Shown piece by piece: positions 20,301 through 29,583 of a stretch of 64,000 bases of DNA (position 1 is its first letter; each line of letters begins with the position of its first letter). Below the pieces are notes generated by a model. That model was not told the DNA's origin, did not search any database, and was given only the letters and a program-made list of their open reading frames with translations. The position numbers were made by a program, and so were the translations under genes. Source of the stretch: Histomonas meleagridis (Eukaryota; Parabasalia; Tritrichomonadida; Dientamoebidae); the NCBI GenBank assembly GCA_020186115.1, contig WSYJ01000001.1:372001-436000 (forward strand), given 5' to 3'.

Positions 20301-21448
20301 ATATCCAATTCATTATTAATAATAATGAAATATTCCCAAAGATTTTTAATACATTAATGAAAATTAAAGACAAAAAATATTCTGTGATATTTGACAAGTT
20401 TATGACGATCTTAACCAAATATCTTAATGAAGATCAAACCATTTATAATATTATTAAATCATTATTTAATGAAAAAATGATCGATTTATTTGGTTATTGT
20501 GGTGATACATATTATAAATTATTTGGATTATTATATGATCATTTAGATAATGAATTTAAGTTATATATTAATGAACTTTGTATTAAAACAATTTCAAACA
20601 TAATAATTGAAAATGAAAGTGAAATTATTGAAACTTGTTTAAAGTTTATCTTAAAGTTATTAAATGATACTTCATTAAATTCAATTCAATCATTCGAAAA
20701 AATTAATATATCCAAATTTATTGATGAGATTTGTCATATCTATGATTATAGTAATTTGTTTTTAATTGTTGATATATTATGTGAACACTTTGACAAAAAT
20801 TTCCGTAAGCAATTATCCGAAAATATTACTGAAAAATGTAAATATTATTCATATTATTCAAATAGTAGAACCCCAACAATGTTAAACCTTTTGAATTTCA
20901 GAGTTGAAAAGTTTATTAAAAACCCGATTAAACGTGCGCACAAGTTTGCTTATCTGTTATTAAATTCAGATAGTAACGTTGAAACTGTTCCAGTCTTTGT
21001 TTACATGTGTGAATTAATCGAAAAGAATCATAATGAAGCGGAATGGTTAATTGATGTTATACCAGAGATATATAAACAAGTTCTGATGAGTCATAAAGAA
21101 GTAGTTAAATACTTTAAGTTAACATCTGCATACGCAAGCTTTGATAAGGTCTTAAATATATTTATTACAATTAGTAAATTCATTAATGAAATTGCTCCAA
21201 CTACAGATTATACAAACTTAAAATGTTATTATATGCAAATTGGTATAATGGCAAAGTTACACCAAGATAAATATGAAGAATTTGCTTTGTACTTACCAGA
21301 GCTTGTAAGACCTTTGCCTCAAGAATATGGTAAATACTTACAGAGAATTGAACGAACTAAATCAGAAATAATGGAAGAACAAAGGAGAATTAGTATGAAT
21401 AGGGTCTTTATTGGTGAATTTGATGATGATGATGATGATGATGATTAA
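14372..21448 (+). CDS. Giant ubiquitin-specific protease (peptidase C19, USP9X/USP34-like)
   Basis: 2358 residues. Long helical, ARM-like flanks surround a central USP domain at about residues 1130-1440. A ubiquitin-like stretch lies at about 690-765 (LYVQVKIIYKQNEYMMK...). The Cys box GLRNLGSTCYMNSVFQQL places the nucleophile at Cys1141; the His box NGGHYYSIIKI places the catalytic histidine at His1366, followed by WITFNDTEV with the third-residue position. All catalytic elements are present, so the enzyme should cleave ubiquitin from substrates. Size and layout match the USP9X/USP24/USP34 group; which member cannot be told. The C-terminus ends in a run of aspartates from a GAT trinucleotide repeat. 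The central part is extremely TTA/ATA-codon rich compared with both ends. Confidence 0.92.
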   Translation: MNPEEDFGTWSAIFISSLEIGGEYSKLLPACRRLMVDVLENSHLKGDLEQETDNFVTNTIPFTIQKFLGFGYVYPDNLKEILNFLLIASKFIPWANLNENYQLSNAYLIIFNKEATFYQKNSTYPSNVYYKLVRKIVESDTFGPVVERCQDEEKRKLENFELLFSIYATIKENLTFSESVDMSQVSEVAPRFLSYLRNVGDKVREFDITILTKTFNAFMSLIVASPTKVESSLLSELMSYSEFLLTTSVLNLQLIGGQILSKIYDKKFYFGTAFNKWAKETKVAEKIVEQYLHPKLLEYLKPFLHKILRPEHLELFWDRAQTAHSSEKNSLLSIVAKMLGKSDKKTTLAFINRVTSNEVIAPEMLMFIANIIESIAKKEFQPDLSFEISKCLIEVGKTQQNNEGLMPAIIATAKITQSGLNKKIIDYCAQKFDDEENQAYYCDIIYCMIKDSYFENGSNLIEILIEKMPKNGNTNNLNNFYRLLSLIYEKKYDPISTSIFLKLATSGVNDYLWNFLKIRLEEKGIKAFDKETDEEIFKVASKIDFEKATSTFIEFLKIFILVSNYREEKVENIYKYYNTAYVYSTLPKEFVIVSLPLNYSNLLFQVLSYVKSPLIASEAEEVILFLFSKLNENLTTKRNDILINYFHVTLNINNLAILRSLRLLQMMIDKESQFVDLEDLGYEAHKSKNSDNDLYVQVKIIYKQNEYMMKANLGLTSTEFKKKVGMKLDIDPESIYLYHDNHYILQYKTQHLSDYVEKLNEVFEIKVSTMVTYETKESKKNKSEYLIVRLINTDFSTILLKLLEENNDYYFCNQMYQLLNRLPNNNEVKLSLTNPETITNNFKETKSSFVFVYKLQILISDNITIPNEMYELLMQYLLSKNPPFKGITRILNLIMRNINNIILNDYINELIPYLLNLLLNKLIRKSTIKSSCELLNYIVQIDPETVTNITQKHMDLIERIMELIDNKDNEYISFSYFILNLQNKKEIFEICLKHIKSNEIVNNFFVEIFTNIISDVKDLYNVEELVENCFSLLFSSTNETLSGLCQVIVSLLQTKTEVCQQFSHYTIELLKLVFKNEDPKIQTNLFDLIYCLTFGDLNPENLNYLREIMNFHTDRWNYKPINFEKNKKLGYLGLRNLGSTCYMNSVFQQLYHTLPFRFLVITFKPEDESQQHLQRIFANLYLSQRKYVDTAGFCSCWKGWGKVIVNTHEQHDATEFLQYLLDQLPKDLYFMFQGEIKHTFEAINDPYKSSNIEPFYTLCLEIKNRKNVYESFNSYIESEQISDFNAIDHKVTVNSYIKISKAPEVLILQLKRFEYNLETFQRYKVNDRFEFPYDLDISDYMCEDTDNAKYKLTGVILHVGTANGGHYYSIIKIKGKWITFNDTEVSEISQSKFEEEAFGKEEKYSSVSNAYDEYSNTNPSAVLLFYTKINSNINVTVEEKEVKLDFNQEINNFIDYFPKELIKEIEIDNEEFIKMQSIFSESMFEFMLNINDVETIIKYFINIFCHSGLSSKHNRIHNKLWDLMNSSKQMIDFSMNYIIENHQSIEEILINSSSTEITETLKWYLWNILRKSNATESFKFVNEFIKMLNPELMKTWRQIPNFASIIQLYLLSGEERVILAIKNNWVNILIEFIVMVYSTQRSNLILQNINLSSIFDSLCIFIPHVKDSNFSTIVNYSSFIIQSHVQTQSYLIFAKKLYMSKIINLATFIHTASIQTKSEIDTIFTVAIQSLIQNNDENEMNEVLTTLQNSTNSLLSLSTFVEKLNSLVAIDNDKSLINYILNQPELILKLLTNKDKDIRITSEYIIYDIFHTIQMPNDVPARVKSFNIKHEIQQEINEEDRNNLLNLYENINNFLLENVIEDCTSYVTNPNLKKGFLLLNLFRIYKWILVRIDLLEQDNFPMITLLYNTFKEMQLKFDYHLIECIKIFSLFPSELMSNLFNDMFNDVFINIQKLTNSQIFEALNSFLPYLEKTNLEDIQFIINNNEIFPKIFNTLMKIKDKKYSVIFDKFMTILTKYLNEDQTIYNIIKSLFNEKMIDLFGYCGDTYYKLFGLLYDHLDNEFKLYINELCIKTISNIIIENESEIIETCLKFILKLLNDTSLNSIQSFEKINISKFIDEICHIYDYSNLFLIVDILCEHFDKNFRKQLSENITEKCKYYSYYSNSRTPTMLNLLNFRVEKFIKNPIKRAHKFAYLLLNSDSNVETVPVFVYMCELIEKNHNEAEWLIDVIPEIYKQVLMSHKEVVKYFKLTSAYASFDKVLNIFITISKFINEIAPTTDYTNLKCYYMQIGIMAKLHQDKYEEFALYLPELVRPLPQEYGKYLQRIERTKSEIMEEQRRISMNRVFIGEFDDDDDDDD
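21423..21446 (+). repeat. GAT trinucleotide repeat coding a poly-Asp tail
   Basis: A run of GAT codons at the very end of the ubiquitin hydrolase gene. Probably variable in length between strains. Confidence 0.8.
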
Positions 21449-21559
21449 ATGAATTCTTTTATAAAAGAAAAAATTGGCTTCGATTTTTTTGTTTGGTTTA
21501 CTTGTGTAAAGACTTCAAAATGTGGTGGTTTGGCCCCTCCTTTCGAGAAAGAAAAGAAA

Positions 21560-22159
21560 ATGGGAATAACGCGTATGGGAGACCTGAAGCGGGCGAAATC
21601 TGGCGCTCGATCAGTCGCGTGGCGTAATAAGCGTAACCATGCTGTCGGTCGTCCGGCAGCAAATACACGTATTGGTGAAAAGAGAATTCATCTAGTAAGG
21701 ACACGTGGCGGTAACTATAAGCGTAGAGCACTCCGTCTTGACCATGGAACTTTCTCTTGGGCTTCAGAAAACGTTTCTAGAAAAACGCGTATCCTTTCAA
21801 CAGTTTATCACCCATCAGATAACGAATTCGTACGTACAAATACGCTTACAAAGGGCTCAATCGTTTCAATCGATTCTGCTCCTTTCAAACAATGGTATGA
21901 ACGTCATTACGGTAAAGGTCTTGGGAGATCTCAATACGAAAAGCCTGCAAATGTAAGCGAAAGAGTGAAACAAAGATGGGAAAAACTAGCTAACGAAGCT
22001 CCACTTGCTAATAACTTAGTTTCACAATTCGACCAAGGTCGTGTTCTTGCTGCTATCGCATCTCGACCAGGTCAATGCGGTCGCGCTGATGGATATATCC
22101 TCGAAGGCGAAGAACTTGACTTCTACATGGCTCGCGTTTCAAAGAAGGGTAAGAAATAA
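21560..22159 (+). CDS. RPS8: Small ribosomal subunit protein eS8
   Basis: 199 residues from ATG 21560. The reading is open back to 21449, but that extension is unlike eS8, while MGITRMGDLKRAKSGAR matches the conserved N-terminus. Family hallmarks follow: RRALRLDHGTFSWASE, TRILSTVYHPSDNEFVRT, KGSIVSIDSAPFKQWYE and, near the end, SRPGQCGRADGYILEGEELDFY. Length fits eukaryotic eS8. It is a structural protein of the 40S subunit. The codons are richer in C and G than in the neighbouring ubiquitin hydrolase, as expected of a highly expressed gene. It begins 111 bp after the upstream stop. Its stop codon is followed by A, giving TAAA. Confidence 0.97.
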   Translation: MGITRMGDLKRAKSGARSVAWRNKRNHAVGRPAANTRIGEKRIHLVRTRGGNYKRRALRLDHGTFSWASENVSRKTRILSTVYHPSDNEFVRTNTLTKGSIVSIDSAPFKQWYERHYGKGLGRSQYEKPANVSERVKQRWEKLANEAPLANNLVSQFDQGRVLAAIASRPGQCGRADGYILEGEELDFYMARVSKKGKK

Positions 22160-22341
22160 ATACATTTAATTTCTTGTTTTAAAACTTTCATAAGTTATGT
22201 TTTGTTTTGCAACAAATTTAAAAGCTTCAAATTAAATTATCTGATTAAATGGGATCGTAGTAAATGTTTATAATGCAGAAAATCAAAAAATAAAACAAAA
22301 ATTTTGGATAATTATTCTTTATTAAAATCATGTGATTTTAA
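22160..22341. other. Convergent intergenic spacer
   Basis: About 180 bp between the 3' ends of eS8 and the membrane protein gene. AT-rich; nothing recognised. Confidence 0.4.
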
Positions 22342-23688
22342 TTACTTATCACTGATTTCCTCGGGGTTTAAATCGTTATCTTGGTTTACAATTGCATCTT
22401 CTTGGAACTGTACATATTCTTCTGCTGACAAATTTTCCGATGGTTGATGGAAATATATTGTAAAAGCCATACAAGTCAAATGTACGAACTCAAAGGTCAA
22501 AATTCTTTTATTTGATGCGATGAAGTCGGTATTAAATAAACAATATGTATTTGAGAACAATGTTGAAATATCTGTAATAATGAGCATAACCAAACAAAAT
22601 ATGACTTGGCGTGGCCGCTTTGAGTAGTTATTTATGAGTAAAATAATCAGATAAATTACCGTTAAAACAACATAAACGGCATCAAAAAGTGAATTCACTT
22701 TTTCACTGTAAAACGGTTCGAGAAATGGCGTTGGTGAAAAGTTACTGTTGAAGCGCTCATGTAAGGCTAGTGCCATGATGAAAAAGTTAGAGCCAAAGGC
22801 AATGATAAATAATACTATGAATATCATGTTGACGGAATTATTATGACGTATACGTTCGATGATGGCAAATATTGAGAACCGGAAGAAGGAAATAGCAAGT
22901 GCAATACAAATTGGTGCTAACATGAGATAAAATTTGGAATCATTAAGGAATATTGAAATTGGATTTGAAGCAGAAATACCAAGAATGGCAAGGACAATAC
23001 ACATAAAGCGAATAAACTTGCTTTCGCTCTTGAAAGAACTCATTGTGAAGACAATAAGCATATATACAAAAAGGATTGAATTCAAAAATCCTAAGGAATC
23101 AACAAACCTTTGGGAGTTTGGATTATAATATGTTGTAGTAAATTTGATAGAGTTGATCTTTTTATAGTTTGCTTTGATAGATATTTTGAGAAGTGCTGAA
23201 TCAAAATCATCAATAGGAGTAGAAAGAATTGACACCATTTCACTACTTTCTTGGTTGGCTTCAAACATAACATTTTTGGTTTGACCATTTAAACTAGCAT
23301 TTTTAACCATAGCTTGTTTTTTATAAAAAATTATTTGATGATTAATTGTAATATCCATGCCTTCTTGAATTGATGCTTCATTACGTATTAAAGTAAGATC
23401 AACATCAATAAAAGAATGCCTTGTTGATAAACTTGAAAATGATACTTCAAAATCAATTGGTGAAATTTCATTGTAATCGACTGTAGAATAAATGTTTTGT
23501 CTTAAGCTAATGTTAGAAGGTGCTATCAACCCAGAATAAATCTGCATCAAAACAAAACATATAAATACAATATATGTAGACTTAAGAGACTTTGTTGGCG
23601 CATTTTCAAGAAGGGTAGATGAAGTCAAATCATTATCTTGAATTTCGACGCTCTGTAGATCTTGTGTTGATTGGGGCCCAATCGACAT
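22342..23688 (-). CDS. Wntless/TMEM181-like multi-pass membrane protein
   Basis: 448 residues from ATG 23688; the longer reading to 23763 would begin at GTG. A first hydrophobic segment lies near residues 38-56 (STYIVFICFVLMQIYSGL). It is followed by a beta-rich luminal domain of about 150 residues, then about seven membrane helices (for example NSILFVYMLIVFTM, MIFIVLFIIAFGSNFFIMAL, YVVLTVIYLIILLI). The acidic C-terminus is cytosolic. One helix, a GOLD-like luminal domain, then a seven-helix bundle is the layout of the Wntless/GPR177 and TMEM181 family of secretory-pathway cargo receptors or GPCR-like proteins. The cargo is unknown. The family call rests on topology and weak motif likeness. 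Confidence 0.6.
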   Translation of the reverse strand: MSIGPQSTQDLQSVEIQDNDLTSSTLLENAPTKSLKSTYIVFICFVLMQIYSGLIAPSNISLRQNIYSTVDYNEISPIDFEVSFSSLSTRHSFIDVDLTLIRNEASIQEGMDITINHQIIFYKKQAMVKNASLNGQTKNVMFEANQESSEMVSILSTPIDDFDSALLKISIKANYKKINSIKFTTTYYNPNSQRFVDSLGFLNSILFVYMLIVFTMSSFKSESKFIRFMCIVLAILGISASNPISIFLNDSKFYLMLAPICIALAISFFRFSIFAIIERIRHNNSVNMIFIVLFIIAFGSNFFIMALALHERFNSNFSPTPFLEPFYSEKVNSLFDAVYVVLTVIYLIILLINNYSKRPRQVIFCLVMLIITDISTLFSNTYCLFNTDFIASNKRILTFEFVHLTCMAFTIYFHQPSENLSAEEYVQFQEDAIVNQDNDLNPEEISDK

Positions 23689-23881
23689 ATTGAATGTAAT
23701 GTATTCAAAAAGTTGACTTCGGCTCAAACATTTTCCGCCAATGGCATTCTGAAGTTTGGCCACTTCTGTAACGAATTCGTTGAAGCTTCACTTGAAGTGC
23801 GTAACATTTTTTTAGGCATTCGGTAACTATTAAGTCCCAAAATATATTCAGCAGAAGAATATTTTTCATTATTTTTTTATT
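23689..23881. other. Intergenic spacer
   Basis: About 190 bp holding the 5' flank of the membrane protein gene and the 3' end of eIF5B. The open extension starting at GTG 23763 lies here and is not supported. Confidence 0.4.
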
Positions 23882-26002
23882 TTAATTTGAAATACGAAGT
23901 AACCTCTTAATCTTAATGACCAATTGCCAATCATTCTTAGTCAGTTCATCTCTAAAGTGTTCCTTCAAAATGTCAATTAACTCACGATTTAATCTGCTAA
24001 CAATTTCATCTCCTGGCTTAAAATCTTTTCCTGCAACTAATGAACCATCTGCTTGTGATCTAATTGATATTGATACTTCTGCTCCTGTTTGTGCCACATT
24101 TGTATCAACGTTATCTTTCTTAATTGTATCTACTGTTCCAAGGTAAATCGGTTTTTTATCGACAATAACCGAAATTGGGGTACCCTTAATCAGTTTGCCG
24201 GCGGTTACTCTGACGCCCATAATGATCGGTTTGGAGCGGTTAAATATCATATCAGGTAAAACTTCTAATGAAACAGGAAAAACAGCCTTTTGACGTGCGT
24301 TTTCTCTCTTTTCTCGAGCTAAGTTATCTAAATATTCCTCGTACATATCTGTTAAATGATAAATAATCTTTGCGGGGAATATTTTCACCTTAACTTCATC
24401 AGCAAATTGTTGTGCTTCTGGTGTAATTGAAACATCGAATGCTAAAATGACAGCATAGTTTGGATTCTTTTCAACCATTGATGATATTTGGATGACATCT
24501 TTCCGATGAACAGGTCCAATGCCAACATGTGAAACTTTGACATTTTTGTCTTTCAAATATGACAAAAGTGCTTCAAGTGATCCGAGTGTTGATGCTTGCA
24601 CAAGTACGCCTTCTCCTGTTTTGTCGACTTGATTAAACACTGATTGGACATCCATGTTAACTTTCTCCATCAAATCATCAATCTCATCTTGGCTACCAGT
24701 CTTGGAAACAAATAGCTCGGAGCCTGCAATAGCTCCTTCGAGTCCTGGAGCGGCGATCTTACAGCCCATAGCTGCGTAGATGACATCGTGATGTAACCAT
24801 TCACCTTTAACTCGAAGTTCTTTTAATGGTTGTGGGGTTAATAATGCACGAATATGAGTTACAATTGGACCGTCAATGCCTGCGATAACAATCGTGTCAT
24901 CAACATGTAATTCACCATTAACTAATATGACATCTAATGTGGTTCCAATTCCTTCTTCGACTTTGACTTCTAAGACAGTGCATTGAAGTTGGTCACTTGT
25001 GGTAAGCTTTCGTGTCATTTTGTTTTGGGTGAGTAATTGAACAAGCATCAAAAGATCTGGAATACCTTCGCCTGTAATGGCTGAAGTGGGTACAATTGGA
25101 TATGATGTGATTTTATCTTTGACGCCAAAGCGCATTCGGAAATATGGCTCTGCATTTAGACCTTGTTCTTGGAATTCAACTTGAACTTTCTCAATACGTT
25201 TCTTAAAGATATCTTTGCAATGTTGGGATTGACGTTTGAAGGTTTCTGGGAATGGTTGGTTTGGATGTGGACGCCAATCTGAGATTCTATCGATCTTATT
25301 AAGTGCAATAATAAAGGCACTGCGCTTCTCTTTGAGAAGATTGATGGATTCGATGGTTTGGGGTTCAATTCCATGCATTATATCGACAACAAGAATGGCA
25401 ATATCACATAATGATGAACCACGTGAACGAAGATTGGTAAAGGATTCGTGTCCAGGGGTATCGATGATAAGAAGACCAGGTAATTTGTATTCAAGTTGGT
25501 TCTTGTTATGGAAATATTCGGTCATCTTTTGAAGAGTAGTGGATGGGAAGTAAGTAGCGCCAATTTGTTGAGTGATACCACCTTCTTCACGATCTTGGAC
25601 GTTTGTTTTACGGATTTTATCAAGAAGTTTTGTTTTACCTGTATCAACATGTCCCATAATAACACAAATTGGTGAACGAAGTTTGGGATCAACATTACTT
25701 GGTTGTTCTGGCGGTTCTTCTTTTTTCTTATTTGCATCTTTTTGTGCATTTTGTTTTCCTTTTGATTTAGGTTCTTCTTTCTTTTGAGGTTTTGGCTCTT
25801 CTTTCTTTCGAGGTTTTGGTTCTTCCTTCTTTTCGGGTTTTGGTTGTTCCACTTTTGGCTTTTCTGGTTCTATTTCTGCTGGTTTTTCATCAACAGCATC
25901 TTCCCAAGACTCAGCTGGAGCTTCATCATCAGCACCCCATAGGGTTTCTTCATTTGTTTCGCCATTGTCATCTGATGAAAAATCTATATCGTCTATGTTC
26001 AT
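23882..26002 (-). CDS. EIF5B: Translation initiation factor eIF5B (IF2 family GTPase)
   Basis: 706 residues from ATG 26002. A short acidic N-terminus and a Lys/Glu/Pro-rich repeated segment (about residues 45-95, KKEEPKP units) replace the long charged arm of other eukaryotes. The G domain has G1 GHVDTGKT (about 117-124), G3 DTPGHE and G4 NKIDR, followed by domains II to IV as in IF2/eIF5B. The end, ELIDILKEHFRDELTKNDWQ, matches the C-terminal helix that contacts eIF1A in other species. It joins ribosomal subunits by GTP hydrolysis at the end of initiation. The sequence looks complete. Its stop reads TAAA. Confidence 0.96.
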   Translation of the reverse strand: MNIDDIDFSSDDNGETNEETLWGADDEAPAESWEDAVDEKPAEIEPEKPKVEQPKPEKKEEPKPRKKEEPKPQKKEEPKSKGKQNAQKDANKKKEEPPEQPSNVDPKLRSPICVIMGHVDTGKTKLLDKIRKTNVQDREEGGITQQIGATYFPSTTLQKMTEYFHNKNQLEYKLPGLLIIDTPGHESFTNLRSRGSSLCDIAILVVDIMHGIEPQTIESINLLKEKRSAFIIALNKIDRISDWRPHPNQPFPETFKRQSQHCKDIFKKRIEKVQVEFQEQGLNAEPYFRMRFGVKDKITSYPIVPTSAITGEGIPDLLMLVQLLTQNKMTRKLTTSDQLQCTVLEVKVEEGIGTTLDVILVNGELHVDDTIVIAGIDGPIVTHIRALLTPQPLKELRVKGEWLHHDVIYAAMGCKIAAPGLEGAIAGSELFVSKTGSQDEIDDLMEKVNMDVQSVFNQVDKTGEGVLVQASTLGSLEALLSYLKDKNVKVSHVGIGPVHRKDVIQISSMVEKNPNYAVILAFDVSITPEAQQFADEVKVKIFPAKIIYHLTDMYEEYLDNLAREKRENARQKAVFPVSLEVLPDMIFNRSKPIIMGVRVTAGKLIKGTPISVIVDKKPIYLGTVDTIKKDNVDTNVAQTGAEVSISIRSQADGSLVAGKDFKPGDEIVSRLNRELIDILKEHFRDELTKNDWQLVIKIKRLLRISN

Positions 26003-26870
26003 TACGATTTATCTTACCGGCCAAGAGAAATGTGAAAAACTGTTTTAAGTAAAGCGTTCAATTTTTATCTGAATGATCGACCAAAGGTCAACGATAGAAA
26101 CAAGGCAAAAATTAGTGAAATTTTCCAATACCAACAGACCAAGTTAAAATTGTCTTCGAGAGTGATCAAAGAAAAGTTCGGAAAAACTGTTTGTATCGTA
26201 CCATCGGGATAATTTCTTCTGCTGAATTTCGAGAAAAATTATTTCTTATTCAAACAAAATTTTTTATCAATGGAGATTCTATTGATACAATGCATTAAAC
26301 TCGGCTTGCGATTTTTACCCATCTTATATAGCGATCATCCTACGATCTTGATATCATAAATATATAATATATATACATGGTTGCATCTATGATTAATATA
26401 AATCTAAGAATTATATTATGATTAGCACGAGATAAATTTATTCTTTCATTCCAAAAAGTGACAAAAATCGACTTTTGCATGATTTATATCAAACAATATC
26501 AACAACGATAAATGACGATAGGAGCGAATTTGAATGATGGTAAATATTATCAAAATTTTACCCTTTATTCGATCAGATACGTTGTTTGTTTGTTTCTATC
26601 ATTTTAATTTGTAAACAGCCAAATTAAAAGATTCTTGGTTTGTTAAAAAATGAAAATATTGATATTTTATCATAGAATCGTGATTTGTTATTTATTCCAA
26701 ATAATTATATGAAATCTTGATTTTCTTGAATTTATGAATTTATTGAAAAAATGAATGATGTGATAATTTTTGTAACACCTTAATGATGTACTTATTTAAC
26801 CTGATTAATAATTTATTATGTCATTTTGTTATTGTACAATTATTTAAACCCAATAATGATAATGATAATG
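26003..26870. other. Intergenic, 5' flank of eIF5B
   Basis: AT-rich. A TCACATTT initiator-like word lies just upstream of the eIF5B start. Short TA-rich runs occur near 26358-26376. No gene recognised. Confidence 0.4.
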
Positions 26871-28438
26871 TTATATTAATAGTTCGCTAAACACAACTGA
26901 ATTAATAATTGAATGTGATTTCGAAAATGTATTTGATTTAGAAAACTTATTCGATTTACTAAATAAATATGATTGTGTTAATGTATGTGTTGAGTAAATA
27001 TATTGAGAACTTCCTTCATTTATAATCACCTGCGCTTTCCATTCATTCATCTCGGATATCATCTAATAAATTAACATTTATAAGTTTTTTAAGTGCAAGA
27101 TAAATTATTTGCACATTATTACTGTAATAACCCACATGAAAGATTCTCGAAAAATCCTGAATTAAGATCATATGGGAAAACTTCATTTCGAATCAATTTA
27201 TTATCAGATCCTATTAGTGAAACAATCGCAGATTGTAATAATGGAAATTTGATATTTAAAGATAATTCTTTATTATATAATACATATAATGCCATTATAA
27301 CGCTAATCAATTGATTAGTCATATCTTTTTCAAAATTAATTTGCATGTTAAGAAATGATTCATTGTTAATATATTATAATCTTTTGTTTCATCAAGTTGA
27401 AAAGAATCAACGTTTTCACATAAAACGTGTGTCTTTTGTGTTTCTCTTTCATGTTGTGTTAAATGATTAACATTTAATTCTTGATTATCATCGAAACGAA
27501 TGTTATTATGATATGAAATAAATGAATCGCCATAAATATTTGGAATACAATCACATTAGAAATCAGAAACAATAATGTTACTTTTATAAGTAATAAATTT
27601 TGTTATTGTATCACTACCTGCATAAAAAATATTACCATTAAAATTAATATTTTTTATTCTATTTCAAATGTGACATTAATATTATTTTCAATATCATTAA
27701 TTATTTTTTGAGTTCCAAACATTTTCCCAGACGGTATTTTTATATTAATATTATTTTTATAGAAATGTATTTAATTTTTATTGTACTATATATAATAATA
27801 AAATGATTCCAATCACCTTGTTGAATTATATATAAAATTTGGTTCTCTTTGATTAAATACTTTATCTTTAAATTTATTATTATTAAAATAATTTATATAA
27901 TAATTAGTGAAAGGTCTTGCTGTTTTTACTATTTCATCTATTGGGATATCAACAGTTTGTTCAGAAATATAACGAATTAAGGTTTGAATATATAACTTGA
28001 CTAAAAATATATTATCAGATTCTAAACAAACAATTTTTAATTTGATGACATCTTCGAATTTTATCGATTCCTTAAAATTAAGTTCTACTTCCTGAATTGT
28101 TTGATAAATTCTTGGTTTATGGAAACGATAAAGTTTACAATGTTGAGTGAATAATGCTTTAACATATTTATTGTAAATGAATTCATTAAAACTTAATATT
28201 TTCCTTCTTCATTTTGAAATGAAAGTATATCAATAAAATCAGATCCATCTGAAACAATTATTGCAAAAATAGAAATAAGATGATACTCAAAAAAATCATT
28301 AGAAATTGTTAATATAATTTCTTTAGTTAATTTTTTAATTAACAAATTAGAATTCTGATTTGATATGTATCTAAATCCATAAATAATTTGTGGGAATGTT
28401 AGAATTATTGAATGCATTTGATACTGTGCAATAAACAT
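26871..28438 (-). pseudogene. Decayed protein gene of unknown family
   Basis: On the minus strand open stretches follow one another with stops and frame changes: 28438-28193, then 28197-27813 (about 125 codons, containing LYRFHKPRIYQTIQEV and PFTNYYINYFNNNKFK), further pieces down to 27350, 27346-27119, and 27062-26871. The last piece encodes a Ser/Thr/Asn-rich tail with FSKSNTFSKSH, similar in style to the SQSNTLSQSNTF tail of the BspA-like pseudogene at 54.9 kb. I do not recognise the fold. The run of adjacent open pieces on one strand suggests one dead gene rather than chance. Whether the tail belongs to the same gene is unsure. Confidence 0.4.
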
Positions 28439-28656
28439 AAAATACTATGTAATAAGCATGGAATACTTTGGAGATCTTCATTTGTGATATATAAGCATTT
28501 ATAAAAATTTATTTACTTACTAATGCTACTAAATCATAAATATTAACATTAAGCAAACTTTTGCAAAATATAAATTTCTAGAAACATAACAAAATACAAG
28601 AATTATACTCAAAATTTAAAGTTTAGAAAATTAATGATTATATAATTTTATTTATA

Positions 28657-29583
28657 TTAATTAATATGTTGAAACCTAATTAAATTCCAAAGATCATCAA
28701 AATAATTAACCAAATTTTTTCGAAAACACCACTCATGAATGTGTAATTGATATGAATCTCGATTTGTGATATTCTTTGATCGAAGCCATTGTTTAAGATG
28801 GTGCCAAACGCACTCAATCATTTGTGTATGAACATGAGTATCTGGATGAACAAAATTGTATTTATGATTTACTGTATAATGAAAAAAGCCTTGCTCATTG
28901 AGGTTTCTATAAGCTGCCCATTGATCTGTGTGTATATGTGTATTAATTTCTACATATTTTTCAATAATCGGAAATAATGTATTCGCATTGCTTTTCTCAA
29001 CTAAATCGATAGATACTCGACCTGTTACAGAATCTATTCCTCCAAAGAACCACATCTGTGATAAACTTAAATTTCTTCCCACATTATATTTGGCCTTGGT
29101 AATCATTGTTTCATCTATCTGAACATTGCCCCAAAGGCCACCTAGTGGGTTATGAGTTAAATCATTATAATATGCAATTTCAGATAAATTTCGAAATCTT
29201 TTAAAATAATAATGAATAGTATCAATTTCAGGCAAAGATGGTCTATCCATCTTTGCCATTGATGGCGTCATATCGAGCGCCCAAGAAGCATATAATGAAA
29301 TAGCTGTTCTTAAATCAAATTTGGAATTTTCAAGAATTGTTTTTGATCTTATCGATGATTTGTGCCAATGGATACCTTTACACATGAATATGGCACCATC
29401 TGGATAAGATTTGCCGTAACGACGATTAGTTTCAGATCCACAAATTGAGCTAATATAATGTTCATTAATATTAAGTATAAATCGATTGTTTGAAAGCCAT
29501 TGAATAAACTCTTCATTTGATAGTGTAAATATTTTATAAATATCTTCCATAGTGTTAATTTTGTTGGGAGAATTTCTCATCAT
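28657..29583 (-). CDS. ISXO2-like (Merlin/IS1595-type) DDE transposase
   Basis: 308 residues from ATG 29583, uninterrupted. The ISXO2-like catalytic domain covers about residues 140-290: first Asp in WGNVQIDETMITKAKYNVG, second Asp in THIHTDQWAAYR, and Glu in QMIECVWHHLKQWLRS. The conserved histidines around the third acid are also present. This superfamily includes bacterial IS1595 and IS1016 and the eukaryotic Merlin DNA transposons. It cuts and pastes DNA. The N-terminal 130 residues hold Cys/His residues (ICGSETNRRYGKSYPDGAIFMCKG) that could be a degenerate zinc ribbon. I could not find convincing terminal inverted repeats in the flanking few hundred bases. It sits in a region of dead genes, fitting a transposon landing zone. 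Confidence 0.85.
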   Translation of the reverse strand: MMRNSPNKINTMEDIYKIFTLSNEEFIQWLSNNRFILNINEHYISSICGSETNRRYGKSYPDGAIFMCKGIHWHKSSIRSKTILENSKFDLRTAISLYASWALDMTPSMAKMDRPSLPEIDTIHYYFKRFRNLSEIAYYNDLTHNPLGGLWGNVQIDETMITKAKYNVGRNLSLSQMWFFGGIDSVTGRVSIDLVEKSNANTLFPIIEKYVEINTHIHTDQWAAYRNLNEQGFFHYTVNHKYNFVHPDTHVHTQMIECVWHHLKQWLRSKNITNRDSYQLHIHEWCFRKNLVNYFDDLWNLIRFQHIN

